64,000 nt of DNA from Agrobacterium arsenijevicii (GCA_000949895.1 JWIT01000001.1:310001-374000), one strand, 5' to 3'. Counted from the first letter of the stretch, positions 34,831-44,115 are shown. Numbers and translations are program-made. The notes: generated by a model from the letters alone, not told the origin.

Positions 34831-35871
34831 ATGCCTGAAAAGAGGGTCAGCGACGAGATAACAGTGGTGGCTGGTCTGGCCGCCGGCGTCGCTAATTATG
34901 CACGGTCGCGGGGCATCGATATCGCCCCTATCTGCAAGGCTCTCGATATCGATCCAGCCACATTCGACAGCCTTACGGAGCGCATCAGCCTCGACAGATT
35001 GTGCCGTCTGCTCGAAACCTGCGCGTTGATCTCCGGCGACGATGCCTTTGGCCTGCAATGCGCTTCCACCTTTCCCGCCGGCGCATCCGGCGCATTCGGA
35101 TATGGCCTGATCAGCGCGCCGACAGTGCGGGCTTTCCTGCGTTTTCTGCAGGACCACGTTTATTACGCAACCAACAACAGCAATTTCACCATGGTCACGG
35201 ATGATACACACGTAACCCTGTCATGGTCGTTTGCGCCTGTCATCGCCAAACGCGATCAATATGTGGATTTATCGCTGGCAGTTCTGGTCCAGCGACTTCG
35301 CGATATTCTGGGGGAGCGCGTCAACCTGATCGAAATCGGTCTGGAACGGCAGAAACCCAACAATATTCAGCTATTTAAAGAAAGAATGACCAAGCGCGTC
35401 AGCTTTTCCCAGCCCATCCACACCATGCGCCTTCCGGCATCGCTTCTCGATGCGGTCAATCCAAATGCAGATGAACGGCTGTTCGAGTTGATGAATTTGC
35501 AGTGCCGGATGCTGCGGCCGGAAACATCGGCGGACGCCACGCATTTCATCGATCAGGTGAAACGGTATATGCAGATGCGACTATCGGATGCGGAGCTTTC
35601 GCTGGGCGAGATCGCTCCTTATTTCAACCTTTCGGAACGCAGTTTTCAACGGCGGCTTGCCGAGCTTGGAACCAATCTCAACGAGATAAAAGACGCCATT
35701 CGCAAAAATGCCGGCTTCAAGCTTCTCGTGGAAAGCGATCTGCCGGTCTCGGACATCAGTTACAGGCTCGGCTATTCGACGCCGGGTGCGTTTTCGCGCT
35801 CCGTTTCCCGCTGGTTCGGGGCAACGCCTACGGATATTCGCAAGAAACATGCGCATCATTCCGCCGGATAG
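34831..35871 (+). CDS. AraC-family transcriptional regulator
   Basis: 346 residues with an N-terminal arabinose-binding-like domain of the ArgR/OruR-type (PF12625-like, about 15-205) and a C-terminal AraC DNA-binding domain with two HTH segments (about 245-340: LSLGEIAPYFNLSERSFQRRLAELG and VSDISYRLGYSTPGAFSRSVSRWFG). The ATG at 34831 lacks a strong ribosome-binding site but is the first credible start. It follows phnN on the same strand but carries no phosphonate-specific features; the target is unknown. Confidence 0.88.
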   Translation: MPEKRVSDEITVVAGLAAGVANYARSRGIDIAPICKALDIDPATFDSLTERISLDRLCRLLETCALISGDDAFGLQCASTFPAGASGAFGYGLISAPTVRAFLRFLQDHVYYATNNSNFTMVTDDTHVTLSWSFAPVIAKRDQYVDLSLAVLVQRLRDILGERVNLIEIGLERQKPNNIQLFKERMTKRVSFSQPIHTMRLPASLLDAVNPNADERLFELMNLQCRMLRPETSADATHFIDQVKRYMQMRLSDAELSLGEIAPYFNLSERSFQRRLAELGTNLNEIKDAIRKNAGFKLLVESDLPVSDISYRLGYSTPGAFSRSVSRWFGATPTDIRKKHAHHSAG

Positions 35872-36255
35872 GGCATATTCCCAGCATCAATATTTCCAAA
35901 ATTCAAAATAAAATTGGAGAATATGTCGGAGCTTATCGGCTTTTGTCTCGAAACATAACAATAAAGACGCAAAACTTGGCGCGAGATGTTATTCTCCTGA
36001 TCCGGGATATCGCCTAATAGAGCGCCGCCATGTGTCTTCGGGTATGGCGGAAACATTCCAAAGCTTTGAATTTTTACATTGTTCTGGACCAGAACCGATT
36101 CCGGTTTTTGGGAACAATGGTGCAGCAGTTCTTTCATTGCCGAGGATGTTGCCCATGCCGGGACCGGCTGGCCGCGAGAGCAGCCGCCTATTTGCATAAT
36201 TCCTGAGGCCAGATCGCGCTCCGGGAAGGTCAATCTCTTTTGAGGCTGAAAAAAT
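35872..36255. other. AT-richer intergenic region with two hairpins
   Basis: 384 bp without a credible gene. It contains an A/T-rich stretch after the AraC gene (35890-35990), a hairpin with arms CCGCCAT (36025-36031) and ATGGCGG (36044-36050), and a second hairpin at 36077-36119. The last 80 bp should contain the promoter of the small LuxR-like gene. The region differs in base composition from its surroundings. An sRNA cannot be excluded. Confidence 0.5.
36077..36119. repeat. Two-part hairpin in the AraC-LuxR intergenic region
   Basis: Outer arms CATTGTTC (36077-36084) and GAACAATG (36112-36119) enclose an inner CCAGAACCG / CGGTTTTTGG pairing. It resembles the dispersed palindromes in size and in its CGGTTTT core. 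Confidence 0.55.
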
Positions 36256-36501
36256 ATGTCGTCAAAAACGCAACATGAACGTCGCCAGGCGCGTGAAATC
36301 GTCCTTTCGGATCGTGAGCGGCAATATCTGGGGCTGGTGGCGCGGGGCCGACATCCTTCTCATATCGCCTTGATAACCGGCGCGGACGAAGCCGACGTGA
36401 AGGATACTCTGGAACGGGTGTGCCAAAGACTGGGCGCGGCCAATCTGCTGAATGCCGTCAGCATTGCCCTGCTGCGCGGACTGATCGAACAGGATATTTA
36501 G
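36256..36501 (+). CDS. Small LuxR-type HTH protein (HTH only)
   Basis: An 81-residue protein that is nearly all a LuxR/FixJ-type helix-turn-helix: LSDRERQYLGLVARGRHPSHIALITGADEADVKDTLERVCQRLGAANLLNAVSIAL. No receiver or ligand-binding domain precedes it. Single-domain LuxR-like proteins occur in rhizobia and can bind DNA or modulate larger partners; the target is unknown. It is flanked upstream by a hairpin-rich 384-bp region and downstream by a bidirectional terminator. Confidence 0.75.
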   Translation: MSSKTQHERRQAREIVLSDRERQYLGLVARGRHPSHIALITGADEADVKDTLERVCQRLGAANLLNAVSIALLRGLIEQDI

Positions 36502-36680
36502 AGCTTATTTCTCGCTCCAAAAGCTTACGCGAAATCGTCCCCTTCCCGTAAGCCAAAACCGGATGTGCCGTTTTCTGCGTCAAAAACCCACCATTTCGAT
36601 GGAGGGACGGCGGACCAAAAGGCGGATCGGAAATGATTTCCGACCTATCGACGCAAATGCTAAGCGGCCCTACACGGTTT

Positions 36681-36711
36681 ACCCGGCGGATCACCCGATC
36701 CGCCGGGTTTT
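36681..36711. terminator. Bidirectional hairpin terminator between the LuxR-like gene and ldh-type gene
   Basis: ACCCGGCGGATC (36681-36692) pairs perfectly with GATCCGCCGGGT (36697-36708) over a 4-nt loop, followed by TTTT on the plus strand. It stands between convergent genes, 14 bp past the end of the minus-strand gene. Confidence 0.85.
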
Positions 36712-36724
36712 CATTTTCAGTTCT

Positions 36725-37714
36725 TTAAAGCGACTGGATTTCGGCAAGAATATCGCTTTCGACGACGATACCGTTTTCCAACGCCTGCCTTCGAATGCCC
36801 TGGCTACGCCGGCCGGGCAAACGCACATTCTCCTGTTTTTCTATCTCTCCGGCGATAAGCGCCAGTCGCTCGGTAAAGACCGCACCACCTGACGATACGG
36901 GATCTATCGCGATGATCGTGTGGCCGAGAGCGGGTGGTGCGCCCTTGTCGTCCAGAAGAGAAGAAGCCTCGAACCCGAAGTTTCCGCCGGTCAGCGCAGC
37001 GGCCATGATCTCCACCATCAGCGCCAGAGCGGCACCCTTGGCTTCGCCCGCAGGCACCATAGTCCCGGCTATGGCTTCTTCGGGATCGGTGGTGGGCCGA
37101 CCATTTCTGTCCAGCGCCCAGTCGCCGGGAATGGTTTCGCCCTTCTGGCGCGCCGCCATGATCTTTCCGCGTGCGACCTTGGACAGTGCCAGATCGATCA
37201 CCAGCGGATCGGCCTCGCCAACAGGTGTGGCGAATGCAATCGGATTGGTACCATAAAGCGGTTTGGTGCCGCCCCAGGGCGCCATGGATGCCGGTGCATT
37301 GGCGAACATGAGCGCGACAAGGCCCATTTCCGCAAAACGTTCGACGGTGAGCGCCATGACACCCGCATGATGGGAACGATGGACCGCCGCAAGCGCGATG
37401 CCCTGCTGCCGGGCCATATCCGGCAACTCCTCCAGGGCGCAGTCGATCGCCGGATAGGCGTAACCGTGATTGGCATCGATCGAAAGCACGCCCGGCTTGA
37501 TGCGCGTCGCCACCGGCCGCGCTTTGCCGTCAACCTTTCCGACCCACGCCTGGCGGACATAAACGGGGATACGGCGAAAACCGTGACCGCCCTGACCTGC
37601 GGCCTCGGATGCGACGAGCGCCTTCGCCACCGAACGGGCGTTTTGCGGCAGAACACCATTGCGCTCAAAGATAGAGGATACGAGATCCTCCGCCTCTGCG
37701 ATTGAGAATTTCAT
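36725..37714 (-). CDS. Malate/L-lactate/sulfolactate dehydrogenase family oxidoreductase (Ldh family)
   Basis: NAD(P)-dependent oxidoreductase of the PF02615 family, distinct from classical malate and lactate dehydrogenases. The ATG at 37714 (MKFSIAEAEDLVSS) gives 329 residues; the longer reading from 37759 has no advantage. Family hallmarks include VRQAWVGKVDGKARPV, VHRSHHAGVM, YGTNPIAFATPVGE and LALSKVARGKIM. Members act on malate, sulfolactate, ureidoglycolate, 2,3-diketogulonate or cyclic imino acids (delta1-piperideine-2-carboxylate), and sequence alone does not choose between them. The upstream gene (tonB) is unrelated. Confidence 0.82.
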   Translation of the reverse strand: MKFSIAEAEDLVSSIFERNGVLPQNARSVAKALVASEAAGQGGHGFRRIPVYVRQAWVGKVDGKARPVATRIKPGVLSIDANHGYAYPAIDCALEELPDMARQQGIALAAVHRSHHAGVMALTVERFAEMGLVALMFANAPASMAPWGGTKPLYGTNPIAFATPVGEADPLVIDLALSKVARGKIMAARQKGETIPGDWALDRNGRPTTDPEEAIAGTMVPAGEAKGAALALMVEIMAAALTGGNFGFEASSLLDDKGAPPALGHTIIAIDPVSSGGAVFTERLALIAGEIEKQENVRLPGRRSQGIRRQALENGIVVESDILAEIQSL

Positions 37715-37871
37715 GATTTTTCTTGATTCCTGTTGGCTTGCAAGCGGTAGGGCGGACAATCCTAGTCTGCGGTATCCGACAGTTGCAAATCAACACGGAA
37801 AATGGGGAAGCCCCCAATTCCCTGTTTCGAGTTGAGCGGGCCTTGCACTCTGCAAGGCCGCAAATCCACCT

Positions 37872-38795
37872 CTACTTGAACAGAACAGGCAAGGTGAAAC
37901 TCGTGTCTGCGCCCGGTGGTGGCGGCGAAACGGACGCCTTTTGTATAACCGCCAGAAGCTTCTGGTCCATTGCAGCGTCACCGGTGGATGAAAGGATCCT
38001 CGCTCCACCCACGGATCCGCCACTATCTATCTTGAACGAAACCGTAATGGTCATTCCGGATTTTCCGGCCGAGCGGGCCAATCGCCGCTGCATGGCGGAA
38101 CGCACTTTCGCACCCCAATCCGCTTTCGACACGGAAGACGAAGAGAAGAAACCGGCATTGCTGCGCGACGCTGCCGTCCGGTCCGACTGCTGGGCCTCGG
38201 CCTTTGCCGTTTCGCGCAGTTGCGAAGCCTGTTCCGGTTTGGGGCGCTGGCGTTCAACCTTCTTTTTGTCGTCCGGTTCTTTCTTTTCCACCTTCTTTTC
38301 GACCGGCGGCGGAGGTGGCCGCATGACAGGCAGCGGAACTTCGACATTTTCGAGTTCCGCCATCATCTGTTCCTGCACGGGGTCGATCTGCTCGACCGGT
38401 TCAGGAATTTCCTGCGGTTCGACAACCTCTTCAACCTGAGGCTCCGGCGGCTGCACGGGTTCCGGCGGCGGTGTTTCCGCAACAGGTTCAGGCGACGGCG
38501 GCTCCTCCGGAGCTGCTTCTTCCACCGGCTGGCTGTTGTCGCTTTTTACCTCTTCGGCGTCTTCGACGTCCTGTGCCTGCGTCGTTTCCTCGGTGTTGAC
38601 GGCTTCCGGTATGGCGGCCATCTCGATCATGATCGCGGCCGGCGGCGGCCCTCCGGCGTCCAGTTCTTCCGGCTCCTGCATCAGATAATAGGCAAAACCG
38701 GCATGAACGCCCAGCATGAGCAGCGCTGCGGTGGACCACAACGCCACTTCCCCAAGGCGGGAATGTCGGGCCTGCGGGTAGCCGTTTTCGCTCAT
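37872..38795 (-). CDS. tonB: Energy transducer TonB
   Basis: Periplasm-spanning protein that couples ExbB-ExbD to outer-membrane siderophore or haem receptors. 307 residues: N-terminal membrane helix (about 18-40), a long acidic/proline-rich stretch (about 45-190, many PEP/EPP and VEP units and a PPPPPVEKKVEKKE block), then a C-terminal TonB domain (about 215-305) ending in VLFK. The start overlaps the exbD stop. No receptor gene is nearby. Confidence 0.9.
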   Translation of the reverse strand: MSENGYPQARHSRLGEVALWSTAALLMLGVHAGFAYYLMQEPEELDAGGPPPAAIMIEMAAIPEAVNTEETTQAQDVEDAEEVKSDNSQPVEEAAPEEPPSPEPVAETPPPEPVQPPEPQVEEVVEPQEIPEPVEQIDPVQEQMMAELENVEVPLPVMRPPPPPVEKKVEKKEPDDKKKVERQRPKPEQASQLRETAKAEAQQSDRTAASRSNAGFFSSSSVSKADWGAKVRSAMQRRLARSAGKSGMTITVSFKIDSGGSVGGARILSSTGDAAMDQKLLAVIQKASVSPPPPGADTSFTLPVLFK

Positions 38796-39289
38796 GGCGC
38801 CGTTCCCTGCGCCGCCGGAACTGTAGGTTGGCCGGGGGGATTACTGGAGCCAGCAGGCTGCGTTGTCGCAGCCGCATTTTCCAGCCCCACCAGGGCGATC
38901 TTCAGATATCCGGCATCCCGGAGCAGGTTCATGATTTCCATGAAGTGGCCATAGTCCACGGCCTTGTCGGCGCGCAGGAAAATACGCGTATCCTTCTTGC
39001 CACCGGTTTGCCGATCGATCGCCGCCGCCAATGCTTCGCGAGCGACCGCATCATTGCCGAGATTGAGCGACAGATCGTCCTTGACCGTCAGATAAAGCGG
39101 CTCTTCCGGACGCTCCGCCGGCTTGGCGGTGGATGCGGGCAGATCGACATTCACATCCACGGTCGCCAGCGGTGCGGCGACCATGAAGATGATGAGCAGA
39201 ACCAGCATCACGTCGATGAAGGGCGTGACGTTGATCTCGTGGTTTTCGGAGAGTTCGTCTCCGCTATTTTCGCGAATGCCGCCAGCCAT
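38792..39289 (-). CDS. exbD: Biopolymer transport protein ExbD
   Basis: Inner-membrane component of the TonB energising complex. 165 residues: short cytoplasmic N-terminus, one membrane helix at about 24-44 containing the conserved aspartate in NVTPFIDVMLVLLIIFMV, then a periplasmic domain with a Pro-rich tail. It overlaps tonB by 4 bp and starts 6 bp after the exbB stop codon. Confidence 0.93.
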   Translation of the reverse strand: MAGGIRENSGDELSENHEINVTPFIDVMLVLLIIFMVAAPLATVDVNVDLPASTAKPAERPEEPLYLTVKDDLSLNLGNDAVAREALAAAIDRQTGGKKDTRIFLRADKAVDYGHFMEIMNLLRDAGYLKIALVGLENAAATTQPAGSSNPPGQPTVPAAQGTAP

Positions 39290-39295
39290 GACCGA

Positions 39296-40429
39296 TCACC
39301 GTCCAACCAGCGATACTGCGGGCTTGCTGCTGCCCGGCGGAATGCGCCGGAAATCGAGGTCGCGGCTGACAAGGCGTTCTACGCCGGCCGCGGCATCCGC
39401 AAGCAAATGACGGTATCCCGTGATCGAGCGGGCGAAGACGTTATAGATCACCACCGCCGGAATAGCGGCGACGAGGCCGATGGCCGTGGCAAGCAGCGCC
39501 TCGGCAATGCCCGGCGCGACGACGGCGAGGTTGGTGGTCTGCGATTCCGAAATGCTGATAAAGGAGTTCATGATCCCCCAGACAGTGCCGAACAGGCCGA
39601 CGAAGGGAGCAGTGGAACCGATGGTCGCAAGAGCGCCCGTTCCGCGCGACATGCGGCGACCGGCGTGGGTTTCAATACGCGACAGTGCCGAGGATACACG
39701 CTCCTTGATGCCGCCGCCGTCCGTGTGTTCGACCACCGCATCGGAAAGCTGCATTTCATGGGTTGCCATGCGCAACATGAGAGCTGCCGGTCCGCCCTTC
39801 TTTTCAACGGCCTCGGTCGCCTCGGTCAGGGTCTTTGCCTTGCGAATGACCTTGAGCGTCGCGCCGGCCCGCACGCGTGCGCCGGCAAGCTCGAATGTTT
39901 TTGCCACCCAGACTGTCCATGTGATGAGCGATGCAAAGGCGAGACCGATCATCACACCCTTCACGACCCAGTCCGCCGCCATGAACATGCCCCAGGGGGA
40001 AAGGTTGTGCGGTATGTCGGCACGATGTCCGGCGCTTGCGGGCTCGACCGGTGTGGAAACCTCATTCGGCGCTGCTGTCTCATTCATCTGTACGGGCTGC
40101 GGCTCCGTCTGCGCCGACTGCGGCGCTACACCTTCGGGCGCAGGCTGGGCCGCTGCTGGCTGCACGGGCGCGACCGGCTGTTGCGGTGCGGCAGCGGAAG
40201 GCTGGGCCGCGGGAGTGTTCGGTGTCACGGGCGTCTCCGCCAGCGGCTGTGCGGGCTGAACCGTTTCCGTTGCGGGCGCGGATTGGATCTGGGGTTCGGG
40301 TGCCGACTGAGCAAAAACCGCACCGGCACTCAAGCCGGTCAGCAAAGTGACCGTCATGGCAAGTGAGATATGCCGTGTCTTGTTTGCCCTGTTGAAGAAT
40401 GCGGAAGAAGTTAAGGTCTCAGCTGACAT
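39296..40429 (-). CDS. exbB: Biopolymer transport protein ExbB
   Basis: Proton-channel subunit of the TonB complex. 377 residues, longer than E. coli ExbB (244) because of an N-terminal extension: a signal-like segment (about 23-42, ending VFAQ) and a Pro/Ala/Gln/Thr-rich stretch to about residue 140. The MotA/ExbB domain follows with three membrane helices and the GLFGTVWGIMNSF signature. Such extended ExbB proteins are usual in rhizobia. A TGA-N9-TCA match occurs 54 bp upstream of the start, but the evidence for iron control is weak. Confidence 0.92.
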   Translation of the reverse strand: MSAETLTSSAFFNRANKTRHISLAMTVTLLTGLSAGAVFAQSAPEPQIQSAPATETVQPAQPLAETPVTPNTPAAQPSAAAPQQPVAPVQPAAAQPAPEGVAPQSAQTEPQPVQMNETAAPNEVSTPVEPASAGHRADIPHNLSPWGMFMAADWVVKGVMIGLAFASLITWTVWVAKTFELAGARVRAGATLKVIRKAKTLTEATEAVEKKGGPAALMLRMATHEMQLSDAVVEHTDGGGIKERVSSALSRIETHAGRRMSRGTGALATIGSTAPFVGLFGTVWGIMNSFISISESQTTNLAVVAPGIAEALLATAIGLVAAIPAVVIYNVFARSITGYRHLLADAAAGVERLVSRDLDFRRIPPGSSKPAVSLVGR

Positions 40430-40482
40430 AATTTTTATCCCGGATTTCCGTCGATGAACTCATCCGCAGATTGGCCGGTCCC

Positions 40483-40497
40483 TGAAAACCGGGGTCA
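40483..40497 (-). promoter_or_regulatory. Weak IRO-like match upstream of exbB
   Basis: TGA, nine bases, TCA, located 54-68 bp upstream of the exbB start. Its GC-rich centre and lack of A/T-rich flanks make it a poorer candidate than the site at 1023-1037. A chance match in a gap of this size is plausible at a few percent. Kept because exbB-exbD-tonB is a typical RirA-regulated unit. Confidence 0.3.
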
Positions 40498-40622
40498 TGA
40501 ACGGACGCCGTCGTGAAAGCTTGACGTTCCGATAATAAACATGAGCTCTTTTGACAACTATTATATTACCAAAAGACGACTCGTAAACTCTTCTTTACAA
40601 AAAATTGATCGATCTATTGTCT

Positions 40623-41360
40623 TCAGCCGTTTTGCGAAGGCGAAAACTGCGCGACGAGAGCGTGCCGGTCGCCGGGATAGGTAACCCGGACACTGGTGAT
40701 ATAATCCGCCCCGTGCCATGTGCGGCGGTGGATGACGAGACATGCCGCGCCGGACGTTATGCCCAGCGCCACCGCGTTTTTGCGGTCGGCGGCAACGGCG
40801 CTGATACGATGTTCGGCGGCACTCCAGGGAACCATTTTCAGCAGCCACGTGCCCGGCCCGACCTGTGAAAAATCCGCCAATTCTGCCTCCGGAACGGCGG
40901 TGACATTGATGATGCGTTCTTCAAGGCAAAAGGGAACGCCGCCGGCAAAATGCGTGCAGGTAAGTTCCAGAACCGGGGCGCCGGCGGCAAGCGCCATGGC
41001 TGCACCGTCTTTTTCACCCGCAGGGCGCAGGCGTCGCTTGTCGAGACGGTAGCTGTAAACGAGACCGAGCGCCTGCACCTCCCGCTCGATATCGTGGATT
41101 TCCAGCACTGCCGATTGCGCATGCGGCTGGCGAACGAAGGTGCCGAGACGCCGGCGTCTTTCAATCAGGCCACGCTGCACCAGTTCGCTGAGAGCCTTGT
41201 TCACTGTCATACGCGAACAGGCATATTGCCTGGTCATCTCGTGTTCGAAGGGAATACGATGCCCCGGCGGCCACTCACCCGACATGATGTGGCGCTCGAC
41301 ATCGTTGCGGATGCGCTCGTGCAATGATTTTTCCTGAAGATCGGCGCCTGTGCTCCTCAT
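40623..41360 (-). CDS. HutC-type GntR-family regulator
   Basis: 245-residue GntR/UTRA regulator. The wHTH at about 15-80 (YACSRMTVNKALSELVQRGLIERRRRLGTFV) and the UTRA part with SAVLEIHDIEREVQALG closely resemble HutC, the histidine-utilisation repressor. It is the last gene of a unit whose first gene encodes a periplasmic binding protein at 43096-44037. No hut catabolic genes occur in the window, so naming it hutC would be an over-call. The likely operator is the perfect palindrome at 44116-44129. The inducer may be histidine-related by family. Confidence 0.82.
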   Translation of the reverse strand: MRSTGADLQEKSLHERIRNDVERHIMSGEWPPGHRIPFEHEMTRQYACSRMTVNKALSELVQRGLIERRRRLGTFVRQPHAQSAVLEIHDIEREVQALGLVYSYRLDKRRLRPAGEKDGAAMALAAGAPVLELTCTHFAGGVPFCLEERIINVTAVPEAELADFSQVGPGTWLLKMVPWSAAEHRISAVAADRKNAVALGITSGAACLVIHRRTWHGADYITSVRVTYPGDRHALVAQFSPSQNG

Positions 41361-41395
41361 ACCGATGCTTCCATCCTCCCGGTTTTATGGATCAA

Positions 41396-42181
41396 CTATC
41401 CATGGGCAGCAGCGGCAATCGCCTCGCTGCGAATCTCCTCCGTCAGTCTGGCGCGTAACTCGGAGAACTCCGGGCTTGCCTTGACGGTGTAGTGACGCGG
41501 ATGCGGCAGATCGACCGGTGTGATCGACTTGATACGACCGGGCCTAGCGGACATCGTCACGACACGCGACGCCATGAACACGGCCTCCTCGATGTCATGG
41601 GTGACGAAAATGACGGTCTTCTGCTCGCGCTCCCATATGCCGAGCAGCAGTTCCTGCATCAGCCCGCGCGTCTGGTTGTCTAGGGCGCCGAAAGGCTCAT
41701 CCAGCAGCAGGATTTTCGGGCCGTTCGCCAAAGCACGGGCAATTGCCGTTCTCTGCTGCATGCCGCCGGAAAGCTGTTTCGGCCAATGGTTCTCGAAGCC
41801 GCGCAGGCCGACCTTGTCGATATAACTATCGACGATCTCCCATTTTTCCTTCTCGGCCACACCACGTTCGCGCAGGCCGAAGGCGACGTTTTCCCGGATC
41901 GTCAGCCAGGGAAACAGCGTATAGGACTGGAACACCATACCACGATCCGCGCCCGGTCCTGTCACCGCCCGGCCGGACAGCAGAACCTCGCCCATCGTCG
42001 GGCGGTCGAGACCTGCGATGATGCGCAGCAAGGTCGATTTTCCGCATCCCGACGGACCGAGAATGGTGACGAAATCATTGCGGGGGATTTCCAGATCAGT
42101 CGGCTGCAAGGCCAGTGTCGGCTGGCCACCCTGCACGCCCGGGAAAGTGCGGCTGACGTCCTTGATAACAAGTTCGCTCAT
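41396..42181 (-). CDS. NitT/TauT-type ABC transporter ATP-binding protein
   Basis: 261-residue ATPase with Walker A GPSGCGKST (about 41-49), signature LSGGMQQRTAIARAL and Walker B ILLLDEPFGALDNQTR, the pattern of nitrate/sulfonate/taurine importers. It shares one base with the permease gene and stops 35 bp before the HutC-like regulator gene. The substrate is not evident from the sequence. Confidence 0.88.
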   Translation of the reverse strand: MSELVIKDVSRTFPGVQGGQPTLALQPTDLEIPRNDFVTILGPSGCGKSTLLRIIAGLDRPTMGEVLLSGRAVTGPGADRGMVFQSYTLFPWLTIRENVAFGLRERGVAEKEKWEIVDSYIDKVGLRGFENHWPKQLSGGMQQRTAIARALANGPKILLLDEPFGALDNQTRGLMQELLLGIWEREQKTVIFVTHDIEEAVFMASRVVTMSARPGRIKSITPVDLPHPRHYTVKASPEFSELRARLTEEIRSEAIAAAAHG

Positions 42182-42954
42182 CAGGCAAGCCTCCAGGCGA
42201 AAAGCTTCCGGTTCAGCGATTTGAACGCGAAGTCCGAAATAAGTCCGATGACACCGATGACGATGATGCCGAAGATGATCTGCCCGGTCGCCATCAGCGC
42301 CTGACTGTTGATAATCATATAGCCGATGCCCGAGGAGGCGCCGATCAGTTCCGCAACGATGACATAGGTCCAGGCCCAGCCGAGAACGAGACGGAGGATT
42401 TCCGCAATATCGGGCGCATTGGCAGGGATGAGAACACGGCGAACCACGCCCCGGTCCTTCGCACCCAATGTATAGGCAGCCTCCACCAGATCGCGTCTTG
42501 TGCCTGCAACCGCCACGGCCACCATGAGGATGATCTGGAAAACCGCGCCGATGAAGATCACTAGCAACTTCTGCATTTCACCGATGCCGGCCCAGAGAAT
42601 GAGCAACGGCACAAAGGCGGAAGCCGGAAGGTAACGCGCAAAGGAGACGAATGGCTCAAGCAGCGCCTCGACCGGCTTATAAGCCCCCATGGCGATACCA
42701 ACAGGGACGGCGACGAGCGATGCCAGCACGAAACCACCCACCACTCGCCAGATCGTCATGCCGATATCGCCGGCAAACCCCTGATCGGTCAGGAGATAGA
42801 TGCCGTCCTTCAGCATGGTGATGGGGTCGGCCAGAAAGGTCGGCGAAACGAAGCCGCCCAGCGTGGCAAAACCCCAGGCGGAGAAAAAAAGCACGAAGAA
42901 CAGGATGCCGAGAAAAATCCTCGTGCTGTTCTTTATGGGTTGAAGAGGTTGCAT
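42181..42954 (-). CDS. NitT/TauT-type ABC transporter permease
   Basis: 257-residue permease with about six membrane segments and the EAA-loop LVEAAYTLGAKDRGVVRRVLIPANAPDIA. The N-terminus has a membrane helix (about 11-32) and the rest is the BPD_transp_1 domain. It lies between binding-protein and ATPase genes, 141 bp after the former. Confidence 0.88.
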   Translation of the reverse strand: MQPLQPIKNSTRIFLGILFFVLFFSAWGFATLGGFVSPTFLADPITMLKDGIYLLTDQGFAGDIGMTIWRVVGGFVLASLVAVPVGIAMGAYKPVEALLEPFVSFARYLPASAFVPLLILWAGIGEMQKLLVIFIGAVFQIILMVAVAVAGTRRDLVEAAYTLGAKDRGVVRRVLIPANAPDIAEILRLVLGWAWTYVIVAELIGASSGIGYMIINSQALMATGQIIFGIIVIGVIGLISDFAFKSLNRKLFAWRLA

Positions 42955-43095
42955 TCTGTCGCCTGTCCGGAAAACGGGCGCGGCACTCTATCGCCGCGCC
43001 ATCAAAGCGCCGTGCATCTTCCATGACGCACAGACGCTGTAAGACTTCTCACTGGCTGCAATATTCCCCGAAGGGAAAACAGCAGTTTGCTTCTG

Positions 43096-44037
43096 TCACT
43101 TGATGAAAGAGGTGTCCGCGAGCGTCGAAAGATCGGGTTTCGACTTTATCACGCCGATTTCCAGAAGCAGATCCGCCGATTTTTCGGAGAATGTCTTGAA
43201 TTCACCCTCGAAGAATTTCTGGTTGGCGGCCTTGTCCTGCCATTCCAAGAATTTTGCCGAGGCTGCGAAGGCCTCTCCCGCCTGCTTCACATCCGCGCCC
43301 ATCGTCGCATAGGACTTCTCAGGCTCGGCCTTGATGAGATCAAGGGCCTCGAAATAGCTGTCAGCCAGGGCTTTCGCCGCTTGCGGATTATTTTTCAGGA
43401 AATCCGGTGTGCAGCCGAACGTATCCATGACGGCGGGATAATCCAGCGTCGTGGCGAGGATTTTGCCCTTATCAGGTGCGGCACGCACGGTGGACAGATA
43501 GGGTTCATAGGTCATGGCCGCATCATTCTGGCCGGCGACGAATGCCTGCGCTGCCGGTCCCGGCTCAAGGTTGACGACCTTCACGTCCTTGAGGGTCAGG
43601 CCGTTTTCCTTGAGTATCCACGCCAGAAAGAAATAGGGCGATGTGCCCGGTGTGGAAGCGGCAACCGTCTTGCCCTTGAGGTCCGCGATCTTTGCAACGT
43701 CACTGCGCACCGCAATGCCATCGGCACCATGCGACTTGTCCATCTGGAAAATCTGGGTGGATTTCACGCCGTTGGCATTCCACGCGATCCATGTCTCGAC
43801 CGTGGTGGCAGCACACTGGATGTCACCGGAGGCGAGCGCCAGATGACGACTGGCCTGTGGTATTTTCTTGATATCGACCTTCAGGCCGTTCTTTTCGAAA
43901 ATGCCCGCCTGCTTGGCAAGCGTCAGTGGCGCAAAGCCGGTCCAGCCGGACATGCCGATGGTCACCGACGTTTCAGCATAGGCGGAAGCGGATGAAACAA
44001 GCGTCGCGATTGCCGCGATAACCCACGTTTTTTTCAT
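43096..44037 (-). CDS. NitT/TauT-type ABC transporter substrate-binding protein
   Basis: Periplasmic receptor, 313 residues, signal peptide at about 1-21 (ending AYA). The NMT1/THI5-like core includes VTIGMSGWTGFAPLTLAKQAGIFEKNGLKV and LKGKTVAASTPGTSPYFFLAWILK, features of taurine/nitrate/hydroxymethylpyrimidine-type binding proteins. First gene of the minus-strand unit. Upstream is a perfect 14-bp palindrome at 44116-44129. Association with a HutC-family regulator hints at a histidine-related or other nitrogen compound, but this is inference. Confidence 0.86.
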   Translation of the reverse strand: MKKTWVIAAIATLVSSASAYAETSVTIGMSGWTGFAPLTLAKQAGIFEKNGLKVDIKKIPQASRHLALASGDIQCAATTVETWIAWNANGVKSTQIFQMDKSHGADGIAVRSDVAKIADLKGKTVAASTPGTSPYFFLAWILKENGLTLKDVKVVNLEPGPAAQAFVAGQNDAAMTYEPYLSTVRAAPDKGKILATTLDYPAVMDTFGCTPDFLKNNPQAAKALADSYFEALDLIKAEPEKSYATMGADVKQAGEAFAASAKFLEWQDKAANQKFFEGEFKTFSEKSADLLLEIGVIKSKPDLSTLADTSFIK

Positions 44038-44115
44038 GATCAGAACCCCTTTTGATTTATTTTTGTGCGATATTTTTTTCGCTTTATTTGAGGCATGCTA
44101 GGCAGGGATTTTATA

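Noticed and set aside
38828-40366. A 512-codon plus-strand open frame over exbB-exbD
   Set aside because: It is a shadow of exbB and exbD, both of which have conserved motifs, overlapping starts and normal lengths.
40483-40497. Firm RirA operator for exbB-exbD-tonB
   Set aside because: The TGA-N9-TCA match is isolated, GC-rich and could be chance in a gap of this size, so it is listed only as a weak candidate.
40623-41360. Naming the regulator hutC and the unit a hut operon
   Set aside because: The regulator is of the HutC type, but no histidase, urocanase or other hut gene is present in the window.
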